Shown: positions 1 through 9,526, numbered from the stretch's first letter. The stretch is DNA of 64,000 bases from Chloroflexota bacterium (GCA_016190825.1 JACPPV010000024.1:1-64000); one strand, 5' to 3'. The notes: generated by a model from the sequence alone, not told the origin. Translations and numbers: made by a program.

Positions 1-332
1 CCTTACAGTGTGTCGGGGTGGTCACCCTTGCCCTGGTCAGTGAAACTTGGCACATTGCACCCTTCGTCATCCTGTATGGACTGGGACTTGGGGCAACGAT
101 GCCGATGCGTAACTCTCTTGTTGCGGACTATTTTGGCAGACAGAGCTTAGGCACGATTCTCGGCTGGCTGATGAGCGTGACGATGGTCGGAAGCATTTTG
201 AGTCCAGTAATAGCCGGCTGGTTTTTTGATGTGACGGGCAGTTACCGTTTGATCTTCATTATCTTTGCGTTGCTTGCCACAATATCGGTTCCGGCAGTGC
301 TTTTGGCCAGAAAACCGTTGCGGGACCACTAA
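1..332 (+). CDS. MFS transporter, C-terminal part (5' end outside window)
   Basis: Open from the window edge; hydrophobic helices and MFS-like 'PMRNSLVADYFGRQSLGTILGWLMSVTMVGSILSPVIAGWFFDVTGSYRLIF'. Confidence 0.75.
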   Translation, partial: LQCVGVVTLALVSETWHIAPFVILYGLGLGATMPMRNSLVADYFGRQSLGTILGWLMSVTMVGSILSPVIAGWFFDVTGSYRLIFIIFALLATISVPAVLLARKPLRDH

Positions 333-399
333 GTTGCTGAGTAGTACCCTCACCGACCTCCTCTTTCGCCTGGGCCTGTGCATTGTGTCCGGGGACTGT

Positions 400-851
400 T
401 CAACGCAACAATAGGTTGCGTTCTGCCAAAGACAGGGAATTGGTCAGGTCCGATCTTCGCAGGGAGTTTCCAGCGGCAGCCCCCTCTTCAAGTGAAGCTC
501 TGACTTCGTCGTTTAGTTTTCCATCTGCGTTGGAGTCCATCACAGCAGTCCACAGCAGGGCAGCCGCTCTGCTCACCGAAGCTGCGGCGACAGAAGTGCC
601 CGTTTTTCGGCCGTAAGCATTGCCGGGGAGAGTTGACCACTTTTCGAAACCGGGAGCCGCCAAGTCAACCCAGTCACCGAAGCTCGAGAGATGGCCAAGC
701 TACCATCAGGGGCTAGAGCGCTTACTGCAATGGTGCGTGAATAGTAGGCGGGATAAACGGGAAAATTGCTGCCCCTGTTGCCGGCGGCGGTGATGAGAGC
801 GCCTTTGTTCCAAGCATAGTTACTAATGGTCTCATAATTGTATAGACGCAC
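400..851 (-). pseudogene. Subtilase (peptidase S8) relic, frameshifted and lacking its N-terminal half
   Basis: ORF 573..851(-) reads 'ALITAAGNRGSNFPVYPAYYSRTIAVSALAPDGSLAIS'; ORF 400..663(-) continues in another frame '(SFGDWVDL)AAPGFEKWSTLPGNAYGRKTGTSVAAASVSRAAALLW' with the GTS catalytic-Ser motif. Frame switch near 690; no Asp/His part upstream. Confidence 0.75.
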
Positions 852-1182
852 TCTTTAGTCTCAAAACACGCCTTTTCAGTCGTGGGCGAAGGCCATATCG
901 AAAGTAATTTGTTCGTCCAGATTATTATGAGATTACCAGTATGTCCTCTGGCTTGACACAGGGTGTTCTGCCGGTATCATGCGATCCACCATGTCATATC
1001 ACTGGGTCTGCAAACCATTGCCAACCACAAGATTCCTGTTGAACTTTCAACGGCCGGCTGGGTCGTTACAAGAACAATCAGAAAATGACAGTTTCGCAAT
1101 CTTATAAGACAAGGCTGCATTAGGACTAGTATTTTTCGTTAGATATGATATACTTAGCAAAAGATAATAAAGGGAGTATTAT

Positions 1183-2274
1183 ATGAAGCTAAAAGTAAGA
1201 AAAGCGACGATGAATAATAAAGAGAGGGTTGAGGCATTGCTAAGGAGAGAAAAGCCGGACCGAGTACCGCATTGGCCTGCTCAAAATCGGGGCTTTGTTT
1301 TCCTTTATAGCGGTATGTCCATTGCTGACGCCTATGCCTGCAAACCGAAGGTGGCGTACGAAGCTCTGAAGAAAGCGGCTCAAGATTTTGATTGGGTCTT
1401 TGCTCCTTCATTGCTTACTTCTCGTTCCAGGGATGCCTTCGGCGCTGAAAGAAAGTTACCTACCAGTAAATTTTCCCAGGCTCAGTATGTGGTCAAGTAC
1501 GCCGTGGAAACTCCGGATGACGTGATGGCCCTGAAAGCACCGGATGTTAGAGATGTGGCTCCTATCACTCAGGAGATGATTGATTTATACCGATGGTCAT
1601 GTCAGGAGAAGCTGGACAACAAACCATTTAACATTACCATTGGTGGTATTAGTCCGTTAAACACCGCCGGCGGCATTGCGGGCTATGACAAACTGTGCCA
1701 GTGGATGATTAAGGCGCCAGAAGCCGCCCACCGCCTAGTGCGGCTGGCGAGTGACTATCAAATTGCCATTGCTCAATACTACAAGGATACCTTTGGCGTC
1801 GATAGGATATTACCTGTGGGTTTTACGGCGGCGGCCTCGAACCAACTGATATCCCCCAAACACTTTGAGCAGTTTGCTTTGCCTTATCTCAAAGAGGTTC
1901 ACCAGAAGGTTCTGGCGATGGGTTTTAAGCATCTTGATGTCCACATTTGTGGTGACCATAACTTAAACCTGCCCTATTGGGCACAGATTCCGATGGGCGA
2001 CCCGGGTATTGTTAGCGTTGCCAACGAGATTGACCTGGAAAACGCAGCCAGGTATTTCCCCAACGACATTATCGAGGGTAATCTGGAGACGACTATTATC
2101 CAGTGCGGCACCCCGGGCGAGGTCTATGAGGCGGCGAGGAAGGTTATTGAACAAGGGAAGAGCTTATCTAATGGTTTTATTCTCCGTCCTGCCTGTGAGC
2201 TCCCGCCTCTGGCGCCACCGGAGAATATGCATGCGATAACCCGAGCCCTCAACGACTTCGGCTGGTATGATTAG
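1183..2274 (+). CDS. Uroporphyrinogen decarboxylase (URO-D) family protein, possible corrinoid methyltransferase-like
   Basis: 363 aa; 'NNKERVEALLRREKPDRVPHWP' start and C-terminal 'ARYFPNDIIEGNLETTIIQCGTPGEVYEAARKVIEQGKSLSNGFILRPACELPPLAPPENMHAITRA' typical of the URO-D fold. Confidence 0.8.
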   Translation: MKLKVRKATMNNKERVEALLRREKPDRVPHWPAQNRGFVFLYSGMSIADAYACKPKVAYEALKKAAQDFDWVFAPSLLTSRSRDAFGAERKLPTSKFSQAQYVVKYAVETPDDVMALKAPDVRDVAPITQEMIDLYRWSCQEKLDNKPFNITIGGISPLNTAGGIAGYDKLCQWMIKAPEAAHRLVRLASDYQIAIAQYYKDTFGVDRILPVGFTAAASNQLISPKHFEQFALPYLKEVHQKVLAMGFKHLDVHICGDHNLNLPYWAQIPMGDPGIVSVANEIDLENAARYFPNDIIEGNLETTIIQCGTPGEVYEAARKVIEQGKSLSNGFILRPACELPPLAPPENMHAITRALNDFGWYD

Positions 2275-2315
2275 GCAACGTTAAGTAAAGTAAAAATGCA
2301 TTGGCAAAGCTAACA

Positions 2316-2580
2316 CAAGAATCGGCGGCGACGGCGGGTTGCTTCCGGATTCGCCCGTTGAGTTGAGTCAGCTACTTATTGGCCCGGCCGAGCGCTATGA
2401 CGTCCTGGTTGATTTCTCCGGACTCAGCGAGGGATCCACGGTCTACCTCATTAACGAGGGACCCGATGAGCCATTCGGCGGCGTCCCGGATGAAGACTTC
2501 TCCATGGCGAACCCGCTTTCCTCCCCCCAGCAAGCTGGGGGGTATCCAGCGGGACGTTTTATGACATATGCGTTAGTTAA
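2316..2580 (+). pseudogene. Multicopper oxidase fragment (relic)
   Basis: 'RIGGDGGLLPDSPVELSQLLIGPAERYDVLVDFSGLSEGSTVYLINEGPDEPFGGVPDEDF' matches the central cupredoxin region of CotA/bilirubin-oxidase-like MCOs; no Cu-binding His motifs and no full-length ORF. Confidence 0.65.
2523..2542. repeat. Perfect inverted repeat CCCCCCAGC-AA-GCTGGGGGG
   Basis: 9-bp arms with a 2-nt centre read directly. Confidence 0.85.
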
Positions 2581-2796
2581 GCGGTGTAATTTGTTCCAAG
2601 TCACTTCCGGGACAGGAAACTTGTACCATTCATCTTCGCTAGTGGGACTTGTTCCGTGTGAGGCTGAACGTTGTCAGCATAAACACGTATTGACATCCGT
2701 GAGCTTTTCGTCTTAACTTCAATTATATACACCTATCTGAACCAGGTTGTGACAATATCTGCAGGCCACTGAAAATAGACGAAAGAAAGGGACGTT

Positions 2797-3369
2797 ATGA
2801 CAGAACTTATGACTCTTGAAGAGGTTGCTGGCTACTTGCGTGTCAATGAAAAGACAGTCTACCGGATGGTCAGCGAAGGCAGCATTCCGGCGCTGAAAAT
2901 CGGCCACCTGTGGCGATTCAAGAAATCGGTGATAGATGACTGGCTTGACCAGAAGGCCAGGGGCACCAGTGCAAGGATTCTTGTTATCGATGATGATGAA
3001 GGAATCTGCTCCCTGGTCCAGGACACACTGGAAGGGGAGGGACATGAGGTAGCTGTAGCTACTGAAGCCATCGAGGGGTTGAAACTGGCGAAGAGCCAGG
3101 ACTTTGACATGATTTTTCTCGACCTGAAGATGCCGGGGATGGATGGCGCCGAGCTCTTCAGACAGATAAGAACGGTCAAGCCCAACCAGCCAGTTACGAT
3201 CATTACCGGGTTTCCAGGGAGCGAGCTGATGAAGGCGGCGCTTGCCTACGGGCCGGTCGGCATAATGAAGAAGCCGTTCGGGGAGTCCGATATTATTACC
3301 GTCGTAAACAGTTGTCTTCGCTGTGGAACTCCGGCTAAGCAGAAGCCAGCGAGGAAGATAGCCCTGTAG
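2797..3369 (+). CDS. HTH (excisionase/MerR-like) - REC fusion response regulator
   Basis: N-term 'MTLEEVAGYLRVNEKTVYRMVSEGSIPALKIGHLWRFKKSVIDDWL' (HTH_17); C-term receiver 'ILVIDDDEGICSLVQDTLEGEG...MIFLDLKMPGMDGAELF...MKKPF'. Confidence 0.85.
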   Translation: MTELMTLEEVAGYLRVNEKTVYRMVSEGSIPALKIGHLWRFKKSVIDDWLDQKARGTSARILVIDDDEGICSLVQDTLEGEGHEVAVATEAIEGLKLAKSQDFDMIFLDLKMPGMDGAELFRQIRTVKPNQPVTIITGFPGSELMKAALAYGPVGIMKKPFGESDIITVVNSCLRCGTPAKQKPARKIAL

Positions 3370-3524
3370 AATTTCGGCAAAACGGCAAGCCGTCACCATA
3401 AGAGAGATACGGGGGAGGCCAACCAACGAAATCGGGCAACAGAGAGCGCCCGCAGACAGTTCGCCTGGGCCGGCGTCCGCCAGTTCTGTAGACCCCGGTT
3501 GGCTTCACCTCCGTAAAGAATATT

Positions 3525-5930
3525 ATGTTAAACGTCCCAAACAGTTCTGCCAGGATGAGGGTGGGCGGCAGGCGGTGGATGCTTCTGTTTTATCTCTTCG
3601 CCTTCAGTATTCTAGCCATTTCTGTTATTTATTTTTTTCTGAGCGTGGGAAAACCGCACTTCGGAGTCACGCTGGCTCTAACGGACAGGGGCTGGGAAGT
3701 CCGTGACCTGGATTCCAACGGGCTGGCAGCCAGGGGCGGGGTAAAAACAGGAGACCTCGTTGCAGAAATCAACGGGCAGCCCGCAGACCGGTTCTTGGAA
3801 CGGCAAAAGGATAACGGCCTTGTCATCCGCGCCTTGTTTGACGAGATGTCCTTCACGGGCGCAGAGGGGCGCGTGGAATCAATATCCCTGGCGGGCAAAT
3901 CACCATCCAGGGAATCTTTGTCCCAACGAGCGGCCTGGTTTATCGTCTCGGTAATGTTCTGGACCATCGGCTTCTATGTACTCTTTCGAAGACCGAAGAA
4001 CGTAGCGTCATTGCTGCTATGTCTTTCGGGACTGGCTTTCGGACTGGCGCTGACTTCCGAGGTGGCATCAGCGGCCGGCTTACCTCTGTCGCTCCAGCTT
4101 GCCGTGTCTGCCGCCATTTTTGGCCCGTGGCTTCTCCTCCATTTTTTCCTCGCTCTTCCGGAAGAAAGGACCTGGGCCCGCGAAGACCCCCGGATATACC
4201 TCATTTATCTCCCGGCTACCATCACGCTGGTCCTCTTCTTCCTGATTGGCTATGTTGATGGTCAGCCGGTGCGATGGTTCCGGACTTTCAGACTATTCGA
4301 ATACGGAGCGGGATTTCTGGCGACTCTGGCGGTAGCAGCTATTAACTACGTTAATGCCGGCTCGCTGAGGACACGCCAACAGATGAAAATTGTGCTCGTC
4401 GCCTGTGTTGCCGCCCTGGACCCGTTTTTGGTCCTGACTTTGTTCCCCTCGGTAATATTGGGGCGGAGCATTTTACCTTCGGAACTCGGCATCCTGCTCA
4501 TCGGATTCATTCCCCTGGGAGTGGGATACGCCATGGTTACCCGTAAGCTGATGGACATTGATATTTTCATCAGGCGGGGGCTGGTATACGGTCTGATAAC
4601 TGCATTGATGAGCTTGATCCTCGCCGCCGGGATTTTCTTCGTCCTGAGATTCCGGGGGTTGCTCGGCCCCTCCGAAGAAGTCCTGATAGCTCTGGCATTG
4701 GGCGGCACAGCCACCGCCCTTTTCGGACCGGCCAAGAACTTCATCGAGACCTCGGTGGACAAATTTTTCTACAGGGACAGGTATGATTACCGGCAGACAA
4801 TAAATATCCTGACTACCTCCTTAAGAGGATGCAAGGACTATATCGAAACATCCCGCCTTATAGTTGGCGCAACGCTGCGAACACTCAACCTGACGGGCGC
4901 CTGCCTGTTCACCAGGAATCAGTCAAGCTCATTTGAGATAAGCGCCTCGCAGGGAACGTTTGCCTCGCCACGGAAACAAGAACACCTGGAAACCCTGGTG
5001 TCACTGCGGAATGAAAGAATAGAGTTTCCCAATTCAGCCTCATCCGCTGATCCCGAGGTTGCATTTCTGATTCCCCTCGCAGCCGGCGACAAAGAAGTCG
5101 GCATCCTCTGCCTGTCACAGAAGGCTACCAGGCAGGAGTTTTCCAGTCATGACATTTACCTCTTGCAGGGCATTACCTCCATGGCCGCCGTAGCTTTGCT
5201 CAGCGCCGAGCTCGCCCGTGACGTCAGCCTGACAGATACTTTCGTTTCGGTGGCATCGCATGAGCTTCGCAGTCCGCTGACGGCTATTATTGGCTACGCT
5301 GAGCTTTTGCAGCGACCGAACCTGCCGGAAACCACCCGGAGAAGATGGCTCGAGCATATTATCAATGGTGGGAAGAGGGTATCCGCAATGGCGGACGAGA
5401 TGCTGGATGTCACCCGCATCCATTCAAGAAAGCTCACTTTTAATCTTGAGAAAGCGCACATAAACGATATCCTTATGGAACCGGTATCCATGATACGTGA
5501 GAACACCGCGATGCATGACTTCGTCATCGAGGTGGCCACGGGCTTGCCCGAGGTCATCGTGGACCGGGACAAGTTCGGTCAGGTCATGGTCAACTTGCTG
5601 AGCAACGCGGTCAAATACAGCCCCGGAGGCGGACGCATCACAGTTAGCGCTCAGAACGATTGCGCCAACCATCGCGTAATACTTGGCGTGCACGATGAAG
5701 GCATCGGGATTGCCCCGGAAGACAGGAAAACGCTTTTCACTACCTTTCATCGTATTCAGCGCCCTGAGACCCATGGAATCAGGGGAAGCGGCCTGGGGCT
5801 CTATATTGTCAAGGAATGGACTGAGGCGATGGGCGGTAAAGTGTGGGTGGAGAGCGAGTTAAACAAAGGCTCAACGTTTTTTGTTGCGGTCCCGGCACAA
5901 AACTCTTACACGAGCCAGGATAGTGCGTAG
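3525..5930 (+). CDS. Membrane sensor histidine kinase with N-terminal PDZ domain, TM helices, GAF-like region, HisKA and HATPase_c
   Basis: PDZ-like 'GLAARGGVKTGDLVAEINGQPAD'; H-box 'VASHELRSPLTAIIGYAELL'; N-box 'QVMVNLLSNAVKYSPGG'; G-boxes 'DEGIGIAPEDR', 'GSGLGLYIVKEW'. Confidence 0.9.
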   Translation: MLNVPNSSARMRVGGRRWMLLFYLFAFSILAISVIYFFLSVGKPHFGVTLALTDRGWEVRDLDSNGLAARGGVKTGDLVAEINGQPADRFLERQKDNGLVIRALFDEMSFTGAEGRVESISLAGKSPSRESLSQRAAWFIVSVMFWTIGFYVLFRRPKNVASLLLCLSGLAFGLALTSEVASAAGLPLSLQLAVSAAIFGPWLLLHFFLALPEERTWAREDPRIYLIYLPATITLVLFFLIGYVDGQPVRWFRTFRLFEYGAGFLATLAVAAINYVNAGSLRTRQQMKIVLVACVAALDPFLVLTLFPSVILGRSILPSELGILLIGFIPLGVGYAMVTRKLMDIDIFIRRGLVYGLITALMSLILAAGIFFVLRFRGLLGPSEEVLIALALGGTATALFGPAKNFIETSVDKFFYRDRYDYRQTINILTTSLRGCKDYIETSRLIVGATLRTLNLTGACLFTRNQSSSFEISASQGTFASPRKQEHLETLVSLRNERIEFPNSASSADPEVAFLIPLAAGDKEVGILCLSQKATRQEFSSHDIYLLQGITSMAAVALLSAELARDVSLTDTFVSVASHELRSPLTAIIGYAELLQRPNLPETTRRRWLEHIINGGKRVSAMADEMLDVTRIHSRKLTFNLEKAHINDILMEPVSMIRENTAMHDFVIEVATGLPEVIVDRDKFGQVMVNLLSNAVKYSPGGGRITVSAQNDCANHRVILGVHDEGIGIAPEDRKTLFTTFHRIQRPETHGIRGSGLGLYIVKEWTEAMGGKVWVESELNKGSTFFVAVPAQNSYTSQDSA

Positions 5931-6002
5931 TAACTTGATTGCAGTGATGGCCGTGACGGTCTCCTTCGCCGCGCAGGGGCTTTGTATCAAAAGTCCTCCT
6001 GT

Positions 6003-6114
6003 TGTCACCCTGAGCGTAGCGAAGGGTCTGGGAGTGGTGGGGTCCATGCGGGCACAATGCCCCGTCCCCCCCCCCCCCCCCAGATTCTTCGTCGCTTCGC
6101 TCCTCAGAATGACA
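6003..6114. repeat. Short intergenic element with TGTCA...TGACA imperfect terminal inverted repeats
   Basis: Left TGTCACCCTGAGCGTAGCGAAGGGTCTG; right CAGATTCTTCGTCGCTTCGCTCCTCAGAATGACA. Confidence 0.65.
6066..6081. repeat. Poly-C tract, C16
   Basis: 16 consecutive C read directly. Confidence 0.95.
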
Positions 6115-6204
6115 TTTGATACAAGACTCCGCGCAGGAGAGAGATGGACTGTACGGGTACTGGCAACGCGGTACTGGAATAAGTTGCCGCAGCGGGTTCA
6201 GGCT

Positions 6205-6579
6205 ATGATCGGAAAGCTATTGATAATCGAAGACGAAGAAGTTATGCAGGAACTGCTCACGGGAATATTCGGCGATTGCCCTGAGTTCAGCGTTCTCTAT
6301 GCCACGGATGGCGAAGAAGGCATCAGAATGGCACGGCATCACAGACCTGACGTCATTTTGCTGAGAGCCAGGTTGCCCAGGATCCACGGCTATGATGTGT
6401 GCAGGATACTGAAAGCGGACAGAGCCACATCTCACGCAAAAATACTAATGCTGAGCTTCTACTCCCGAGGCTTAGACCGGCGTAAGGCAATAGCGGCAGG
6501 CGCCGATGAATATATGACCAAACCATTCGATCCGGTTGAACTACTGGAGAGAACGCGGGCATTGCTGACCGGCAAGTAG
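6205..6579 (+). CDS. Stand-alone receiver-domain protein lacking the phospho-acceptor Asp
   Basis: 'MIGKLLIIEDEEVMQELLTGIFG...DVILLRARLPRIHGYDVCR...MTKPFDPVELLERTRALL'; ATG at 6205 chosen over the 5881 ORF start because REC homology begins there. Confidence 0.8.
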   Translation: MIGKLLIIEDEEVMQELLTGIFGDCPEFSVLYATDGEEGIRMARHHRPDVILLRARLPRIHGYDVCRILKADRATSHAKILMLSFYSRGLDRRKAIAAGADEYMTKPFDPVELLERTRALLTGK

Positions 6580-6615
6580 GCAGGCCGCCCGCAGATAGCC
6601 AGCGCGAGCCCACGC

Positions 6616-7071
6616 TTATTTGGATGCCTTCATCAAGGCGATTACAGTCTTGCCATCCTGGGTGCTTATCCAGACCATGGCAACATCAGCATCGTTGCTC
6701 TTGGAAAACATGCCCCATTGTGTACCCTGCATGTCAAACCATCCCTGTTCCTTCCACCCTTTGGCAGCCATCTGGTTGTTGTAGAAGTTCCCCACCTTTT
6801 CAGCGCTGTCCCTGGTATCATAGTAGCGCCATTCCGCCCTGGTGTATTCCCCCTGGGCCGGTGGAATTGCCCAGGCTGCTTTTTCTATCTGTCCCGCTCC
6901 AGCGTAGATGGGCATATCGTTCCAGTTGAACAGGCCGCTGGACCTTGTATCGCGCGTTGCGGCCGCCCCCGGCTCCGCTGCCGTCCCGGGATTTTTCTTT
7001 GCCCCACAGCCTATGGCGCCGGCGCTCCCCAGCATCAACAGGACAAGCAATAATGATAGTGCTATTTTCAT
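6616..7071 (-). CDS. Putative lipoprotein
   Basis: Signal peptide with lipobox-like AIGC; soluble domain with no family recognised. Confidence 0.65.
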   Translation of the reverse strand: MKIALSLLLVLLMLGSAGAIGCGAKKNPGTAAEPGAAATRDTRSSGLFNWNDMPIYAGAGQIEKAAWAIPPAQGEYTRAEWRYYDTRDSAEKVGNFYNNQMAAKGWKEQGWFDMQGTQWGMFSKSNDADVAMVWISTQDGKTVIALMKASK

Positions 7072-7127
7072 ATTTCACTCCTCCGTCCGGCTTGCGCCGG
7101 ACCCCGACCATAGGTTCTCTGAACCAG

Positions 7128-7472
7128 TTATTTCCGCGCGGTCTGCTTCTCGGCAAAATCACCGGCGATAGGCAGCTTCATCTTCTGCCCCTGGTAGGCT
7201 TTCATCATCAGGACTATCCACATGACCACCGCCAGAACACCGATAAGCCAGCCAATGATCCAGCCGATTATGGGTATGAAGCCAAGTAAGATGGACACAA
7301 CCGTAACCGCCCCGAAAAAAGCCGTGGACTGCATGGCATGAAAACGCACAAAATCGTTTTCCTTTTCGATGACAAGGAATACAAGGCCGCTAACCCAGCC
7401 CGCCACGTAGCAGAGCACGCCGGCGATGTTTGCCTCGAGCCCGATACTGGTCTTTCTATTTGCTTCCGTCAT
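7128..7472 (-). CDS. DUF4870-like (Tic20-fold) membrane protein
   Basis: 'SIGLEANIAGVLCYVAGWVSGLVFLVIEKENDFVRFHAMQSTAFFG...IIGWLIGVLAVVMWIVLMMKAYQGQKMKLPIAGDFAEK'; ATG at 7472. Confidence 0.8.
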   Translation of the reverse strand: MTEANRKTSIGLEANIAGVLCYVAGWVSGLVFLVIEKENDFVRFHAMQSTAFFGAVTVVSILLGFIPIIGWIIGWLIGVLAVVMWIVLMMKAYQGQKMKLPIAGDFAEKQTARK

Positions 7473-7959
7473 TGTTCTTGCCTCCTTTTTAGAAGAATTT
7501 GTTGGAGCGTTTCGGAAGACATATCCTGTCAATTTCGCGTAAGGTTCCAGGTAATAGTGACAGTGCTGTCACCCTCCCCCCTGGTAACGCTGCCCGCCAG
7601 AAAAATGAGCTTCTTTTCCCCATCAAACATGGCCAGTCGCAAACTCCTTGAGCGTCAGGGAGCAACCTCCTCCCGGATACGTTGCCATTTCCAGGGGGAA
7701 ACCATGCTTATTGCCCGCCCGGGACCGGCAAGACGGGTCTGCCGACGCACCTGAGCACCTCTGGCTGCCTTATTTTGAACACAGTCATCTATATTTCGAT
7801 CGCCGGAAGCCAGAATTTTCTATTATATCACTCTGCCATGGCAATTGTAATTATTTGGTGATACAAAGGCAATCGTCCAAAGTGACTATTTATGCCTACG
7901 CAGTTTTAACTTGTGCGAGGATGACAATAGCTGCGGAGGTCAAGAAGCGCCGGAACCGA

Positions 7960-8964
7960 TTAACCCAATTTCAGGCGGTCGCTGCGGGAACGTTCGGGTC
8001 TGCCCCGGCGGTATTCTTCCACGTACCTGGCGAAATTCCAGGCGGCGAAGAATTTCTCTGCCGCTGTTCTGCCTGATTGATAGAGCGCTTCGCTTTTCGC
8101 CCGTGGAATATCAAATTCGGTGGTCTTGACGCCGAGAGTGGGTATCGGGACCGTCCGGACGAAGTTCTCCTCCTCGATATACCGCGCATCGTGGGCTTCC
8201 ATCATGGTAGAGAAGAGGGCGGCAAACAGGCTGATCGGCCCCCTGACCCGCCGCGGCGCGCCTTCTTCAGGCTCAACCAGTTTGAATCCAAAGGTGGGCC
8301 ACTGCGGTATGCCTCCCTGGGTGTCAAATAACCATACGGGGAAGTTGCTCAGCAGCCCGCCATCCACGATATGGCATTTTTCATTCGTTTTCATGTTTCT
8401 CAGTATCACCGGTTCGTAGAAAAACGGGATACTCATGCTCATCCGTACCGCGAAAGCCACGTTCAGGTCTTCAGGCTTGATACCGAAGTCGGCGATATCC
8501 TGGGGCAGAACGAGCAGCCGTCCACGCGAGACGTCAGAAGCAATCACGTTCAGCCTGAACCGGTAGCGGAGGTCATCCTTAAACTCCTCGATGATGAGAT
8601 CGCCGAAGGTCTCGATCCCTTTCTGTTTCAATAATCCCGTGATCCAGCCCTCGAGATACTTGCCTTCGTAAATACCCTTTTCAAAAACGAGGCTGGCAAC
8701 CGGACCTGCCACGGGAATCTTGTCCAGAAAGCCCGCATCCTTGAACTTGCTGTAGTCCAGGGTCCCCATTATCTCTCTCAGTTCAACCCCGGTATATCCG
8801 GCGGCGAGCAGGGCAGCCACGATGGCCCCGGCGGAAGTACCGGCCAAGTTTGACCAGCGGTACCCTTTCTCTTCCGCCACAGCGACCGCGCCGGCGAGGC
8901 CGATGCCTTTAACTCCCCCGCCTTCAAAGACCGCATCCGCTACCAGATTGTTCCCGGTACTCAT
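7960..8964 (-). CDS. Patatin-like phospholipase family protein
   Basis: 'ADAVFEGGGVKGIGLAGAV', nucleophile motif GTSAG, and 'VDGG' catalytic Asp region. Confidence 0.9.
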   Translation of the reverse strand: MSTGNNLVADAVFEGGGVKGIGLAGAVAVAEEKGYRWSNLAGTSAGAIVAALLAAGYTGVELREIMGTLDYSKFKDAGFLDKIPVAGPVASLVFEKGIYEGKYLEGWITGLLKQKGIETFGDLIIEEFKDDLRYRFRLNVIASDVSRGRLLVLPQDIADFGIKPEDLNVAFAVRMSMSIPFFYEPVILRNMKTNEKCHIVDGGLLSNFPVWLFDTQGGIPQWPTFGFKLVEPEEGAPRRVRGPISLFAALFSTMMEAHDARYIEEENFVRTVPIPTLGVKTTEFDIPRAKSEALYQSGRTAAEKFFAAWNFARYVEEYRRGRPERSRSDRLKLG

Positions 8965-9432
8965 TTGACCCTCCAGTTCCTTTTCAAGAGTAGCCCGGAG
9001 CCGCCCAGCTTGCTTGATCCGGATTACGGAACAGCGAGCACCCGCAGCCCTGCTTAATACTTTATCCTGAAATATCCGCCGTGCATACTAGCCGAAAGGA
9101 TAATTCCGGCGTTACATGGTACCGGGTATCAGACCTGAAAGCTCTCCCCCCTTTCAAGATTCCGGTAAAGGGAAAGGTAAGTCCCGTTAAAAGAAAAATC
9201 GTCCTTCCGAAGGATGTGCAACCGCCCTGACAGGCATAGCATATAGAAAACGTTGAATAATGATGAAAGCAACGTGCAGTTCCCCACTTCCGGTTTGGCT
9301 TCCCCGGATATAGCATGATCTCCCGGGTTACAGGAGGATTAGATATTTGGTTCCTTCATTGACACCTTGAACCATGTCAAGAGTAGCTATTATGGAATTT
9401 ACGGCATCGGCGGGCGATGGTTAAATAAAAGA

Positions 9433-9458
9433 TGGGCGGCCTGGCAAGAGGCCGCCCA
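9433..9458. repeat. Perfect hairpin TGGGCGGCCT-ggcaag-AGGCCGCCCA
   Basis: 10-bp arms read directly; U-rich tract only on the minus-strand side. Confidence 0.7.
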
Positions 9459-9526
9459 CAGAAGGCTCCACAAATATGCTGACTGGCTGGCCAACTCTTT
9501 GCTGCCTTCATTTTTCATTATGTAAC

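Noticed and set aside
2719-3426. 235-aa minus-strand ORF antisense to the HTH-REC gene
   Set aside because: Sense strand has clear HTH and REC domains; antisense translation matches nothing.
5881-6204. N-terminal extension of the REC ORF starting at 5881
   Set aside because: Overlaps the kinase 3' end and reads through the C16-containing repeat; REC homology starts at 6205.
7870-7895. GTCCAAAGTGACTATTT considered as another GACTATTT promoter element
   Set aside because: Oriented toward no + strand gene; likely chance similarity.
9433-9458. GC-rich perfect hairpin considered as a + strand terminator or riboswitch
   Set aside because: No + strand U tract and no supporting + strand gene just upstream; kept only as a hairpin.
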